Origin: Oscillospiraceae bacterium
Lineage (GTDB): Bacteria > Bacillota > Clostridia > Oscillospirales > Ruminococcaceae
Assembly: GCA_017828935.1 (NCBI GenBank)
Contig: JAGAUG010000098.1
Location: 1 to 16,937 of the forward strand
DNA length: 16,937 nucleotides
Reading direction: 5' to 3'
The notes beneath the pieces were generated by a model, which saw nothing but the letters and a program-made list of their open reading frames with translations, was not told the DNA's origin and did not search any database. The translations under genes and the position numbers were made by a program. Shown piece by piece: positions 1 to 8,185 of this stretch (positions are counted from its first letter, which is position 1; each line of letters opens with the position of its first letter).

Positions 1-43
1 AATATTTTTAATTGATGGTAAAGAAATGGAGAGGGTTGAAGCT

Positions 44-3000
44 ATGACAAATGCAAAACCAGTTAAGTTAGGGAACACTGTTAGAATGAGTTTTTCTAAA
101 ATCGACGAAATAACACCTGTCCCTAATTTAATAGAGATGCAAAAAGACTCTTATCAATGGTTTATAACAGACGGCTTAAAAGAAATTTTTGAAGAGATGA
201 CTTCTATATCAGATTATACCGGAAATTTGGTGCTGGACTTTGTTGATTTCAAGATAGAAGAGATACCAAAATATACTATCGAAGAATGTAAAGATCGAGA
301 TATTACTTACGCAACTCCAATAAAAGTCAAGACCAGATTATTAAATAAATCAACAGGCGAAGTTAAAGAACAGGATATTTTTATCGGCGACTTCCCTCTC
401 ATGACTCAAACAGGAACTTTTATTATAAACGGAGCTGAGCGTGTTGTTGTTTCTCAACTAGTTCGATCTCCGGGAGTTTATTACGGGATGTCTTACGACA
501 AAACCGGTAAAAAGCTATTTACTTCAACGGTTATTCCGAACCGTGGTGCTTGGCTTGAATATGAGACAGACGCAAACGACAATCTTTTTGTTAGAATCGA
601 CAAAAATAGAAAAATACCGATTACAACTTTAATTAGAGCCTTAGGACTTCAATCGGATTTTGATATTATCGATTTTTTTGGTGAGACAGATAAAATAGTT
701 GCCACACTACAAAAAGACAATACCAAAAATATGGCTGAGGGACTAATCGAAGTTTATAAAAAATTAAGGCCTGGTGAGCCTCCTAACGTCGACAGCGCCC
801 AAGCTCACTTGGATTCTTTGTTTTTCGACCCTAAAAGATATGAAATATCTAAAGTCGGAAGATATAAATATAACAAAAAACTTTCTATCGCTGAAAGAAT
901 CTCAGGGAAAAAATTAGCTGAAGATATTATGGATCCGTTGACTGGCGAAATATTAGCTAACAAAGACGAAGTAATTACTTACGAACAGGCTCTAGATATC
1001 GAAAAACACGGTGTTAGTGTTGTAAAATTAGACATCGAAGGTAAAGTCATCAAAGTTATATCTAACGGAATGGTTAATATAAAAGACTTTGTTAGCTTAG
1101 ATGACAAGACTTTAGAAAAACTAAAAATAAAAGAAAAAGTTAGATTTGTAACTTTGTGCGATATAATCAGCAACTCGGACGACGAAAAAACACTAGTAGA
1201 AGAAATTAAAAATAGAATAGATGAACTGATCCCAAAACATATAACAATCGACGATATATTCGCTTCTATAAACTATATTATTGGTCTTGATTACGATATA
1301 GGCGAAATTGACGATATCGATCATCTCGGCAACAGAAGAATTAGATCAGCTGGTGAGCTGCTTCAAAATCAATTCAGACTTGGTTTTTCAAGAATGGAAA
1401 GAGTTATTAGAGAAAGAATGACAATCCAAGCTCAAGATATGAAAACAATTACTCCTCAAAGTTTAATTAATATAAGACCGGTTGTTGCGGCGATAAAAGA
1501 ATTTTTTGGTTCTTCTCCACTTTCTCAGTTTATGGATCAAAACAACCCTCTAGCTGAGCTTACACACAAAAGACGTTTGTCAGCTTTGGGACCTGGAGGA
1601 CTTTCTAGAGATAGAGCTGGATTTGAAGTTCGTGACGTTCACTACACTCACTACGGCAGAATGTGTCCGATAGAAACCCCTGAAGGTCCAAATATCGGTT
1701 TGATATCTTATTTAGCAACGTTCGCTAAAATTAACGAATTTGGATTTATCGAAGCACCATATAGAAAAGTCGACAAACAAACTGGTAAGATTTTAGACCA
1801 AGTTGTTTATATGACAGCCGATGAAGAAGATAACTATGTAGTAGCCCAAGCTAATGAGCCACTTACAGAAGACGGAAAATTCGCTCGTCAACGCGTTAAC
1901 GCTAGATTTAAAAACGAAATTTTAGAAATAGAGCGAGAAATGGTCGACTATATGGACGTTTCTCCTAAGATGGTTGTCTCGGTCGCAACTTCTATGATTC
2001 CGTTTTTAGAGAACGACGACGCCAACAGAGCTTTGATGGGTTCTAACATGCAAAAACAGGCTGTGCCTTTAATAAAACCTCAAGCTCCGATAGTTGCAAC
2101 GGGGATGGAATATAAGGCAGCAATCGATTCTGGAGTTGTTGTTGTCGCTAAAAACGACGGAGTTGTAAGCGAAGTTAGTGCATCTAAAATTGTTATAAAA
2201 ACAAATAATAACAAATATGATGAATATCAGTTAACGAAATTTATAAGATCAAATCAAGGAACATGTATTAATCAGATCCCGATAGTTAATAAAGGCGAAA
2301 AAGTTTCTAAAGACCAGGTTATAGCTGACGGACCAGCTACAAACAACGGTGAAATTAGTTTGGGAAGAAACGTTCTTATCGGTTTTATGACTTGGGAAGG
2401 TTATAACTACGAAGATGCTATTTTAATTAACGAAAAACTAGTTAAAGAAGACGTGTTTACGTCGATACACATCGAAGAATATGAGATCGAGTCTAGAGAT
2501 ACAAAACTTGGTCCAGAAGAGATAACAAGAGATATTCCAAACGTTGGAGAAGACGCTTTAAAAGACCTAGACGACAGAGGAATTATTAGAGTCGGCGCTG
2601 AAGTAAGATCCGGAGATATACTTGTCGGAAAGGTTACTCCAAAAGGCGAAACGGAACTTACAGCCGAAGAGAGACTCCTTAGAGCGATTTTTGGTGAAAA
2701 AGCTAGAGAAGTTAGAGATACGTCTCTAAAAGTTCCTCACGGAGAATACGGAATAATTGTAGACGTTAAAGTTTTTACAAGAGATAATTGCGACGTCTTA
2801 GCTCCGGGAGTAAATATGGTCGTTAGATGTTATATCGCTCAAAAACGAAAAATTTCTGTTGGAGACAAAATGGCTGGTAGACACGGTAACAAAGGTGTTG
2901 TTTCTAGAATTTTACCTCAAGAAGATATGCCATTCTTGCCGGACGGTACTCCACTTGATATTGTTCTAAATCCGCTTGGTGTTCCATCTCGTATGAATAT

Positions 3001-3964
3001 CGGTCAGGTTTTAGAAGTTCACTTAGGTCGAGCAGCCGCGGCTTTAGGTTGGAAGGTTATGACGCCTGTTTTTAACGGCGCTCGAGAAGAAGATATTAGA
3101 AGCGCTCTTAGAGACGCCGGCCTTAGAGAAGACGGAAAGACTATTTTATATGACGGCCGAACTGGTCAACCTTTTGATAATCCTGTTACTGTCGGTTATA
3201 TGTATTTCTTAAAGCTTCATCATCTTGTTGACGATAAAATACACGCCAGATCAACTGGACCATATTCGCTTGTTACTCAACAGCCTCTTGGAGGTAAGGC
3301 TCAGTTTGGTGGTCAAAGATTCGGAGAAATGGAAGTTTGGGCTCTAGAAGCTTACGGTGCTGCTTACGCACTACAAGAAATTTTAACTGTAAAATCAGAC
3401 GACGTTGTTGGAAGAGTTAAAACATATGAAGCGATCGTAAAAGGTCACAATGTTCCAAAATCAGGAATCCCAGAGTCGTTTAAAGTTCTAATAAAAGAAC
3501 TTCAGTCTTTAGCTTTAGATATTCAAGTTTTAGACGAAAATAATAACGAGATTAATTTAAAACAATCGTTTGAAGAAGACGACGATATGGGCTTGTCTAA
3601 TGTCGAGATATCATCTAAAAAACAAGTCGAAATTATTAATTTTGATGAAGACGACGAAGACGACGATGAAAAAGATGAGATGCTTGATGAAAATATAGAT
3701 TCTCAAGATGATATTAGTGACGATCTTGACGATTTTGTTGGTTTAGATAATAATAAAATTGACGAAGAAGACGAATCTATAGACGAGGACGACGAAGACG
3801 ACGACACTGAAAATATAGAAGAAGAAATTAGCGAAGATCTTGAAGATGACGAAGATGATATAAAAAATATAAGCGTTCAAGATCTTGAAAAAGAGTTGTT
3901 TTTAAACTTGGATGAAATAAGTTTAGACGGTAACAGTGACGATATAGATGATTTTGATTTTTAG
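44..3964 (+). CDS. rpoB: RNA polymerase beta subunit with long acidic C-terminal tail
   Basis: Beta subunit of DNA-dependent RNA polymerase, forming the catalytic core with beta'. The ATG at 44 is chosen because GGAGAGG at 28-34 is a good ribosome binding site 9 bases before it; the in-frame ATG at 26 overlaps that site. This gives 1306 residues. Seen in the protein: the rifampicin-pocket cluster around residues 489-520 (GSSPLSQFMDQNNPLAELTHKRRLS), the following PIETPEGPNIGLI motif, and the active-site segment GDKMAGRHGNKG near 940-951 with Lys942 and Lys950 matching the conserved pair. The pocket has wild-type Asp498, His508 and Ser513 (E. coli 516, 526, 531) but Pro492 at the E. coli Gln510 position. 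The final 132 residues (from base 3566) are a low-complexity tail in which 64 are Asp or Glu, well beyond the usual family end. rpoC follows after 35 bases. Confidence 0.98.
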   Translation: MTNAKPVKLGNTVRMSFSKIDEITPVPNLIEMQKDSYQWFITDGLKEIFEEMTSISDYTGNLVLDFVDFKIEEIPKYTIEECKDRDITYATPIKVKTRLLNKSTGEVKEQDIFIGDFPLMTQTGTFIINGAERVVVSQLVRSPGVYYGMSYDKTGKKLFTSTVIPNRGAWLEYETDANDNLFVRIDKNRKIPITTLIRALGLQSDFDIIDFFGETDKIVATLQKDNTKNMAEGLIEVYKKLRPGEPPNVDSAQAHLDSLFFDPKRYEISKVGRYKYNKKLSIAERISGKKLAEDIMDPLTGEILANKDEVITYEQALDIEKHGVSVVKLDIEGKVIKVISNGMVNIKDFVSLDDKTLEKLKIKEKVRFVTLCDIISNSDDEKTLVEEIKNRIDELIPKHITIDDIFASINYIIGLDYDIGEIDDIDHLGNRRIRSAGELLQNQFRLGFSRMERVIRERMTIQAQDMKTITPQSLINIRPVVAAIKEFFGSSPLSQFMDQNNPLAELTHKRRLSALGPGGLSRDRAGFEVRDVHYTHYGRMCPIETPEGPNIGLISYLATFAKINEFGFIEAPYRKVDKQTGKILDQVVYMTADEEDNYVVAQANEPLTEDGKFARQRVNARFKNEILEIEREMVDYMDVSPKMVVSVATSMIPFLENDDANRALMGSNMQKQAVPLIKPQAPIVATGMEYKAAIDSGVVVVAKNDGVVSEVSASKIVIKTNNNKYDEYQLTKFIRSNQGTCINQIPIVNKGEKVSKDQVIADGPATNNGEISLGRNVLIGFMTWEGYNYEDAILINEKLVKEDVFTSIHIEEYEIESRDTKLGPEEITRDIPNVGEDALKDLDDRGIIRVGAEVRSGDILVGKVTPKGETELTAEERLLRAIFGEKAREVRDTSLKVPHGEYGIIVDVKVFTRDNCDVLAPGVNMVVRCYIAQKRKISVGDKMAGRHGNKGVVSRILPQEDMPFLPDGTPLDIVLNPLGVPSRMNIGQVLEVHLGRAAAALGWKVMTPVFNGAREEDIRSALRDAGLREDGKTILYDGRTGQPFDNPVTVGYMYFLKLHHLVDDKIHARSTGPYSLVTQQPLGGKAQFGGQRFGEMEVWALEAYGAAYALQEILTVKSDDVVGRVKTYEAIVKGHNVPKSGIPESFKVLIKELQSLALDIQVLDENNNEINLKQSFEEDDDMGLSNVEISSKKQVEIINFDEDDEDDDEKDEMLDENIDSQDDISDDLDDFVGLDNNKIDEEDESIDEDDEDDDTENIEEEISEDLEDDEDDIKNISVQDLEKELFLNLDEISLDGNSDDIDDFDF

Positions 3965-3999
3965 ATTTTATAATATATTTTTGAAAGAGGTTGCTAAAA

Positions 4000-6900
4000 A
4001 TGGAATTCAATATTTTTGAATCTATAAAAATATCTCTTGCTTCACCAGATAAAATAAGAGAATGGTCTTACGGAGAGGTAAAAAAACCTGAAACAATAAA
4101 TTACAGGACTTTAAAACCTGAAAAAGATGGATTGTTTTGTGAGCGAATTTTTGGACCTACCAAAGATTGGGAATGTCATTGCGGAAAATACAAGAGACTT
4201 AGATTTAAAGGCAAGATTTGTGACAAATGTGGGGTTGAAGTTACAAGAGCTAAAGTAAGAAGAGAGAGAATGGGGCATATCGAGCTTGCTGCGCCGGTTT
4301 CTCATATTTGGTATTTTAAAGGCATCCCGTCTAGAATGGGATTATTGCTCGATATTTCGCCAAGAACACTTGAAAAAGTTCTTTATTTTGCTTCTTATAT
4401 AGTTACTGATGCAGGCGATACAGCTTTAAAAAAAGGTGATATCTTATCAGAAAAAGAATATTGGGAAATGAAAGAAAAATATTCTGATGATTTTAAAGCT
4501 CAAATGGGAGCAGAAGCAATAAAAAAACTTTTGTCTGATATGGATCTTGAAAGTCTTTCTAAACAACTTCGAACTGAACTTGAAACTGCTTCGGGACAAA
4601 AGAAAGTAAAATTAACTAAAAGACTAGAAGTCGTTGAAGCTTTCAGGTTATCTGGTAACAGACCAGAGTGGATGATATTAGATGTTTTACCAGTTATTCC
4701 GCCAGATATAAGACCAATGGTTCAATTAGACGGTGGACGCTTTGCAACGAGTGACTTGAATGATTTATATCGAAGAGTAATTAACAGAAATAATAGATTA
4801 GCTAAACTAATGAATCTTGGCGCTCCTGATATTATTATAAGAAACGAAAAAAGAATGCTTCAAGAGTCTGTTGATGCTTTAATAGACAATGGAAGACGTG
4901 GAAGACCAGTTTCTGGTCCCAATAACAGGCCGCTTAAATCGTTATCGGATATGCTCAAAGGAAAGCAAGGACGTTTTAGACAAAATCTTTTAGGTAAGCG
5001 TGTTGATTACTCGGGAAGATCAGTTATTGTCGTTGGTCCAGAACTTAAAATTTATCAATGCGGCTTACCAAAAGAGATGGCTCTCGAGTTATTTAAGCCG
5101 TTTGTTATGAAACGACTTGTTGATCTCGGGATCGCTAATAATATAAAAAGCGCAAGAAAAATGGTCGAAAAAGCTAGATCTGAAGTTTGGGACGCTTTAG
5201 AAGTCGTAATAAAAAATCATCCGGTTATGCTCAACCGTGCTCCAACTCTTCACAGATTGGGGATCCAAGCTTTTGAGCCAGTCTTAGTCGAGGGAAGAGC
5301 TCTTAAACTTCATCCGTTGGTTTGTACAGCTTATAACGCAGACTTCGACGGAGATCAGATGGCTGTTCACGTGCCACTATCTGCTGAGGCTCAGTCCGAA
5401 GCTAGATTTTTGATGCTTGCTGCTAATAACTTACTTAAGCCGTCAGATGGTCGTCCTGTTGCTGTTCCAACTCAAGATATGGTTTTGGGATCTTATTATT
5501 TAACTATCGAAAAAGATGACGATTGGGGCGAAGGAAAGTATTTTAGAGATGTCAACGAAGCTTTGATGGCTTACGACGAAAAGATTATAAGTTTACACGC
5601 GAAAATAAACGTAAGATTCTCAAAAACTGTTGGCGATAAAAATTATAGTAAGATAATAAAAACAACAGTCGGAAGACTTATATTTAATTCTGCTGTTCCT
5701 CAAGATTTAGGATATGTTGATAGATCTGTTGTTGATAATATTTTAGATCCTGAAATTTCGTTTGTTGTTGGTAAAAAACAAGTTAGTGAAATTATCGACA
5801 GGTGTATCAAAGTTCACGGAACAACAAAAACAGCAGAGGTTTTAGATAATATAAAAAGCTTAGGTTATAAATATTCGACAAGAGGCGCAATAACAATTTC
5901 TGTTAATGACGCTGTAATTCCGCCTCAAAAGAAAGATCTCTTGAGTGCTGCTGAATTTGAAATCGAAAAAATTATAAAGCAATATCGTAGAGGTCTTGTT
6001 TCAAACGACGAAAGATATGGGTTAGTAATTAAAGTTTGGAAAGAAACTACAAAAAAAGTTTCAGACGCCTTAACAGAAAACTTAGATAAATATAATCCAA
6101 TATCGATGATGGTTGACTCCGGAGCCCGTGGTAGTATTAATCAAATTAGACAGCTCGCTGGAATGCGTGGACTTATTGCCAATACTTCAGGTGCTACTAT
6201 CGAGATCCCGATTAGGGCTAACTACCGTGAGGGTCTAAATATCTTAGAATATTTTATTTCTTCAAGAGGAGCTAGAAAGGGTTCAGCTGATACTGCTTTA
6301 AGAACCGCTAACTCAGGATATTTAACTAGAAGACTTGTTGACGTTTCTCAAGACGTTATTGTTAGAGAACACGACTGTGGCGCAAAAGACGGTATAATGG
6401 TTTACGCAATTAAAGACGGGAACGAACTTATAGAGTCGTTTGAAGAGCGTTTAATTGGTCGATATCCTGTTGAAAACGTAGTTCATCCGAAAACTGGAGA
6501 ATTGCTTGTTTCTTCTGATAAGATGATCGACGATAGCGATATAAATAAAATTATCAGCGCTGGAATTACTAAATTAAAAATAAGATCAGTTCTTAACTGT
6601 GAATCTCAATATGGAGTTTGCTCTAAATGTTACGGGTCTAACTTAGCTAACGGAAAGACAATCGCTATTGGAGAAGCTGTTGGAATTATAGCAGCACAAT
6701 CTATCGGCGAACCCGGTACACAGCTAACGATGAGAACTTTCCACACCGGAGGTATCGCAACAGCCGAAGATATTACTCAGGGTTTACCTCGTGTTGAAGA
6801 GTTATTTGAGGCCAGAAAACCAAAACATCTCGCTATTATAAGCGAAATTTCCGGTAAAGTATCTTTACAAGATACTAAGAAAAATAGACATGTTGTAATA

Positions 6901-7569
6901 ACTAACGACAAAACGTGCGAAGAAAAAAGCTACTTGATTCCTTACGGATCTAGAATCAAGATCCAAGAAGGCGATACAGTTCAAGTTGGAGATATTTTAA
7001 CAGAAGGGTCTGCTAACCCTGGAGATATTTTATCTATCAAAGGCGCGCTTGCTGTTCAGGAATATTTGATCCAAGAAGTTCAAAGAGTATATAGAATGCA
7101 AGGTGTTGATATCAACGATAAACATATCGAAGTTATTGTTAGACAGATGATGAAAAAAGTTCGAATAACAGACGCTGGAGATACTAATTTATTAGCAGGT
7201 TCTCTTATTGATAAAGGCGAATTTTATTTCGAAAATAATTTAATTCAAAAGAGACTCGACGAAGGAGAAGTTGGGCTTAAAAAAGCCAAGTACGACGATA
7301 CATTACTTGGAATCACGAAGGCGGCTTTATCAACCGATAGTTTCTTGTCGGCGGCATCGTTCCAAGAAACAACTAGAGTTCTTACTGACGCGGCCATCAA
7401 AGGAAAGAAAGATCCGTTGATTGGACTTAAAGAAAACGTTATAATCGGTAAGCTTGTTCCCGCTGGAACCGGAATGAAGTGTTATAATAACGTTGAGCTC
7501 AAAAGTAATGTCCGTAAAGTTATTGAAAGAGACGTAATCGAAGAAGATTTAGAAGAGGATTTTGTATAA
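4000..7569 (+). CDS. rpoC: RNA polymerase beta' subunit
   Basis: Beta' subunit of RNA polymerase, carrying the catalytic magnesium site. The ATG at 4000 is chosen over the upstream in-frame TTG at 3991 because GAAAGAGG at 3983-3990 sits 9 bases before it. The product is 1189 residues, the usual Firmicute length without the large insertion in the trigger loop seen in proteobacteria. Seen: N-terminal zinc site Cys59, Cys61, Cys74, Cys77; the NADFDGDQ catalytic motif with Asp448, Asp450, Asp452; the bridge-helix region SSRGARKGSADTALRTANSG; a second zinc site Cys793, Cys867, Cys874, Cys877; and the trigger-loop segment GEPGTQLTMRTFHTGG. It lies 35 bases after rpoB and is presumably cotranscribed with it. 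The C-terminus is short and acidic (EEDLEEDFV), without the long tail of RpoB. Confidence 0.98.
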   Translation: MEFNIFESIKISLASPDKIREWSYGEVKKPETINYRTLKPEKDGLFCERIFGPTKDWECHCGKYKRLRFKGKICDKCGVEVTRAKVRRERMGHIELAAPVSHIWYFKGIPSRMGLLLDISPRTLEKVLYFASYIVTDAGDTALKKGDILSEKEYWEMKEKYSDDFKAQMGAEAIKKLLSDMDLESLSKQLRTELETASGQKKVKLTKRLEVVEAFRLSGNRPEWMILDVLPVIPPDIRPMVQLDGGRFATSDLNDLYRRVINRNNRLAKLMNLGAPDIIIRNEKRMLQESVDALIDNGRRGRPVSGPNNRPLKSLSDMLKGKQGRFRQNLLGKRVDYSGRSVIVVGPELKIYQCGLPKEMALELFKPFVMKRLVDLGIANNIKSARKMVEKARSEVWDALEVVIKNHPVMLNRAPTLHRLGIQAFEPVLVEGRALKLHPLVCTAYNADFDGDQMAVHVPLSAEAQSEARFLMLAANNLLKPSDGRPVAVPTQDMVLGSYYLTIEKDDDWGEGKYFRDVNEALMAYDEKIISLHAKINVRFSKTVGDKNYSKIIKTTVGRLIFNSAVPQDLGYVDRSVVDNILDPEISFVVGKKQVSEIIDRCIKVHGTTKTAEVLDNIKSLGYKYSTRGAITISVNDAVIPPQKKDLLSAAEFEIEKIIKQYRRGLVSNDERYGLVIKVWKETTKKVSDALTENLDKYNPISMMVDSGARGSINQIRQLAGMRGLIANTSGATIEIPIRANYREGLNILEYFISSRGARKGSADTALRTANSGYLTRRLVDVSQDVIVREHDCGAKDGIMVYAIKDGNELIESFEERLIGRYPVENVVHPKTGELLVSSDKMIDDSDINKIISAGITKLKIRSVLNCESQYGVCSKCYGSNLANGKTIAIGEAVGIIAAQSIGEPGTQLTMRTFHTGGIATAEDITQGLPRVEELFEARKPKHLAIISEISGKVSLQDTKKNRHVVITNDKTCEEKSYLIPYGSRIKIQEGDTVQVGDILTEGSANPGDILSIKGALAVQEYLIQEVQRVYRMQGVDINDKHIEVIVRQMMKKVRITDAGDTNLLAGSLIDKGEFYFENNLIQKRLDEGEVGLKKAKYDDTLLGITKAALSTDSFLSAASFQETTRVLTDAAIKGKKDPLIGLKENVIIGKLVPAGTGMKCYNNVELKSNVRKVIERDVIEEDLEEDFV

Positions 7570-7618
7570 AATCAATAATATTTATATAATATTTTCTTGC
7601 GCTATAAATATATTGATT
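7570..7618 (+). other. A+T-rich inverted repeat just after rpoC
   Basis: Immediately after the rpoC stop, AATCAATAATATTTATA (7570-7586) is the reverse complement of TATAAATATATTGATT (7603-7618) with one unpaired base. The loop of about 16 bases contains TTGCGC. It could fold as a long but weak A-U hairpin at the rpoC mRNA 3' end. A T-run comes only at 7631-7636, so it is a poor intrinsic terminator and may instead be a 3'-end stabiliser or RNase target. The rest of 7619-7720 is very A+T-rich with no gene seen. Confidence 0.4.
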
Positions 7619-7744
7619 ATAATTATTAAAATTTTTGTTGTGTATAGATTGATTTTTTTAGATTAATATGTTATTATTATATTAGCAAGTAAAATTAATA
7701 TATAATTTAAAAGCCGTATTTTTAAGTTAATAAAACTTGATATT

Positions 7745-7753
7745 TGTTATAAT
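7745..7753 (+). promoter_or_regulatory. Extended -10 promoter for rpsT
   Basis: TGTTATAAT is a perfect consensus -10 hexamer (7748-7753) preceded by the extended -10 TG. No good -35 box lies at the right distance, as is common for extended -10 promoters. The predicted transcript start is near 7760, giving a leader of about 24 bases that holds little more than the ribosome binding site. rpsT can therefore be expressed apart from rpoBC. Confidence 0.65.
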
Positions 7754-7783
7754 TAAAATAAAATTTGAGGAGGTGTTTTAAAG

Positions 7784-8044
7784 TTGCCTAATATAAAATC
7801 AGCTAAAAAAAGAGTAAAGCTTATTAATAAACAAACTTTAAGAAATAAAGCAATAAAGACTAATTTAAAGACTATTTTGAAAAAATTTGATAGTGCGGTT
7901 GCGGAATCTTCTAGCGAAAAAGATAGTTTGTTTAGATTAGCTATAAAAAAGATTGATCAGGCTGTAGCTAAAGGTGTATTGCACAAAAATAACGCAAGTA
8001 GAAAAAAGTCAAAATTGACTGTAAAATATAATTTATCTAAATAA
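7784..8044 (+). CDS. rpsT: 30S ribosomal protein S20
   Basis: Small-subunit protein bS20, which binds 16S rRNA early in assembly. The product is 86 residues, Lys-rich, beginning MPNIKSAKKRVK and carrying the late AxKGVLHKNNASRKKSKL segment typical of the family; the length is normal. The start is TTG at 7784, supported by a near-perfect site GAGGAGGTG at 7767-7775 with 8 bases of spacing; no ATG gives the family N-terminus. In E. coli rpsT also starts with UUG and this weak start is tied to autoregulation of translation by S20; whether that applies here is inference. It has its own promoter and terminator and sits 214 bases after rpoC, where Firmicutes more often have rpsL and rpsG. Confidence 0.96.
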   Translation: MPNIKSAKKRVKLINKQTLRNKAIKTNLKTILKKFDSAVAESSSEKDSLFRLAIKKIDQAVAKGVLHKNNASRKKSKLTVKYNLSK

Positions 8045-8047
8045 AAA

Positions 8048-8097
8048 ACAAAAAATAATTTCTGTGTATTTTTTAATTCGCAGGAATTATTTTTTGT
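8048..8097 (+). terminator. Intrinsic terminator after rpsT
   Basis: Two 19-base arms (8048-8066 and 8079-8097) pair along their whole length with two G-T wobbles, around a 12-base loop. The CTGTG/CGCAG part forms the stronger top of the stem, and the 3' arm carries TTTTTT at 8090-8095. It begins 4 bases after the rpsT stop codon. Confidence 0.85.
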
Positions 8098-8109
8098 CTT
8101 TCGAAATAC

Positions 8110-8154
8110 TACAAAAAAAGCTTACTAGAAATTAATTCTAATAAGCTTTTTTGT
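8110..8154. terminator. Second, bidirectional intrinsic terminator between convergent genes
   Basis: ACAAAAAAAGCTTACTAGAA (8111-8130) pairs with TTCTAATAAGCTTTTTTGT (8136-8154) with a C-A mismatch and one bulged A. The T-run in the 3' arm serves the plus strand; its complement supplies a T-run for the minus strand. It lies between rpsT and the minus-strand GLUG gene ending at 8186, so it probably terminates the latter and backs up the rpsT terminator. Confidence 0.8.
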
Positions 8155-8161
8155 ATTTTCT

Positions 8162-8175
8162 CGGCGCGGCGCGCC
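8162..8175. other. G+C-only dyad downstream of the GLUG gene
   Basis: Fourteen consecutive G/C bases (CGGCGCGGCGCGCC) lie 10 bases past the stop codon of the minus-strand gene. They contain the perfect 8-base palindrome GGCGCGCC (8168-8175) and can also form a 5-bp hairpin GGCGC/GCGCC with a 3-base loop (8163-8175). The G+C density is unlike everything around it. Role unknown: it may add a GC stem to the termination region, or mark a protein or recombination site. Confidence 0.5.
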
Positions 8176-8185
8176 AAAACGCCAC

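Noticed and set aside
26..46. ATG at 26 as the rpoB start
   Set aside because: The GGAGAGG ribosome binding site at 28-34 lies inside that start region and is correctly spaced for the in-frame ATG at 44; nothing comparable precedes 26.
979..1173. Minus-strand open reading frame inside rpoB
   Set aside because: Shadow of a continuous, highly conserved coding frame; the similar minus-strand frames at 3828-4010 and 4111-4305 were dropped for the same reason.
7737..7742. TTGATA as the -35 box of the rpsT promoter
   Set aside because: It lies only 5 bases from TATAAT; the alternative -10 downstream would place the transcript start inside the ribosome binding site.
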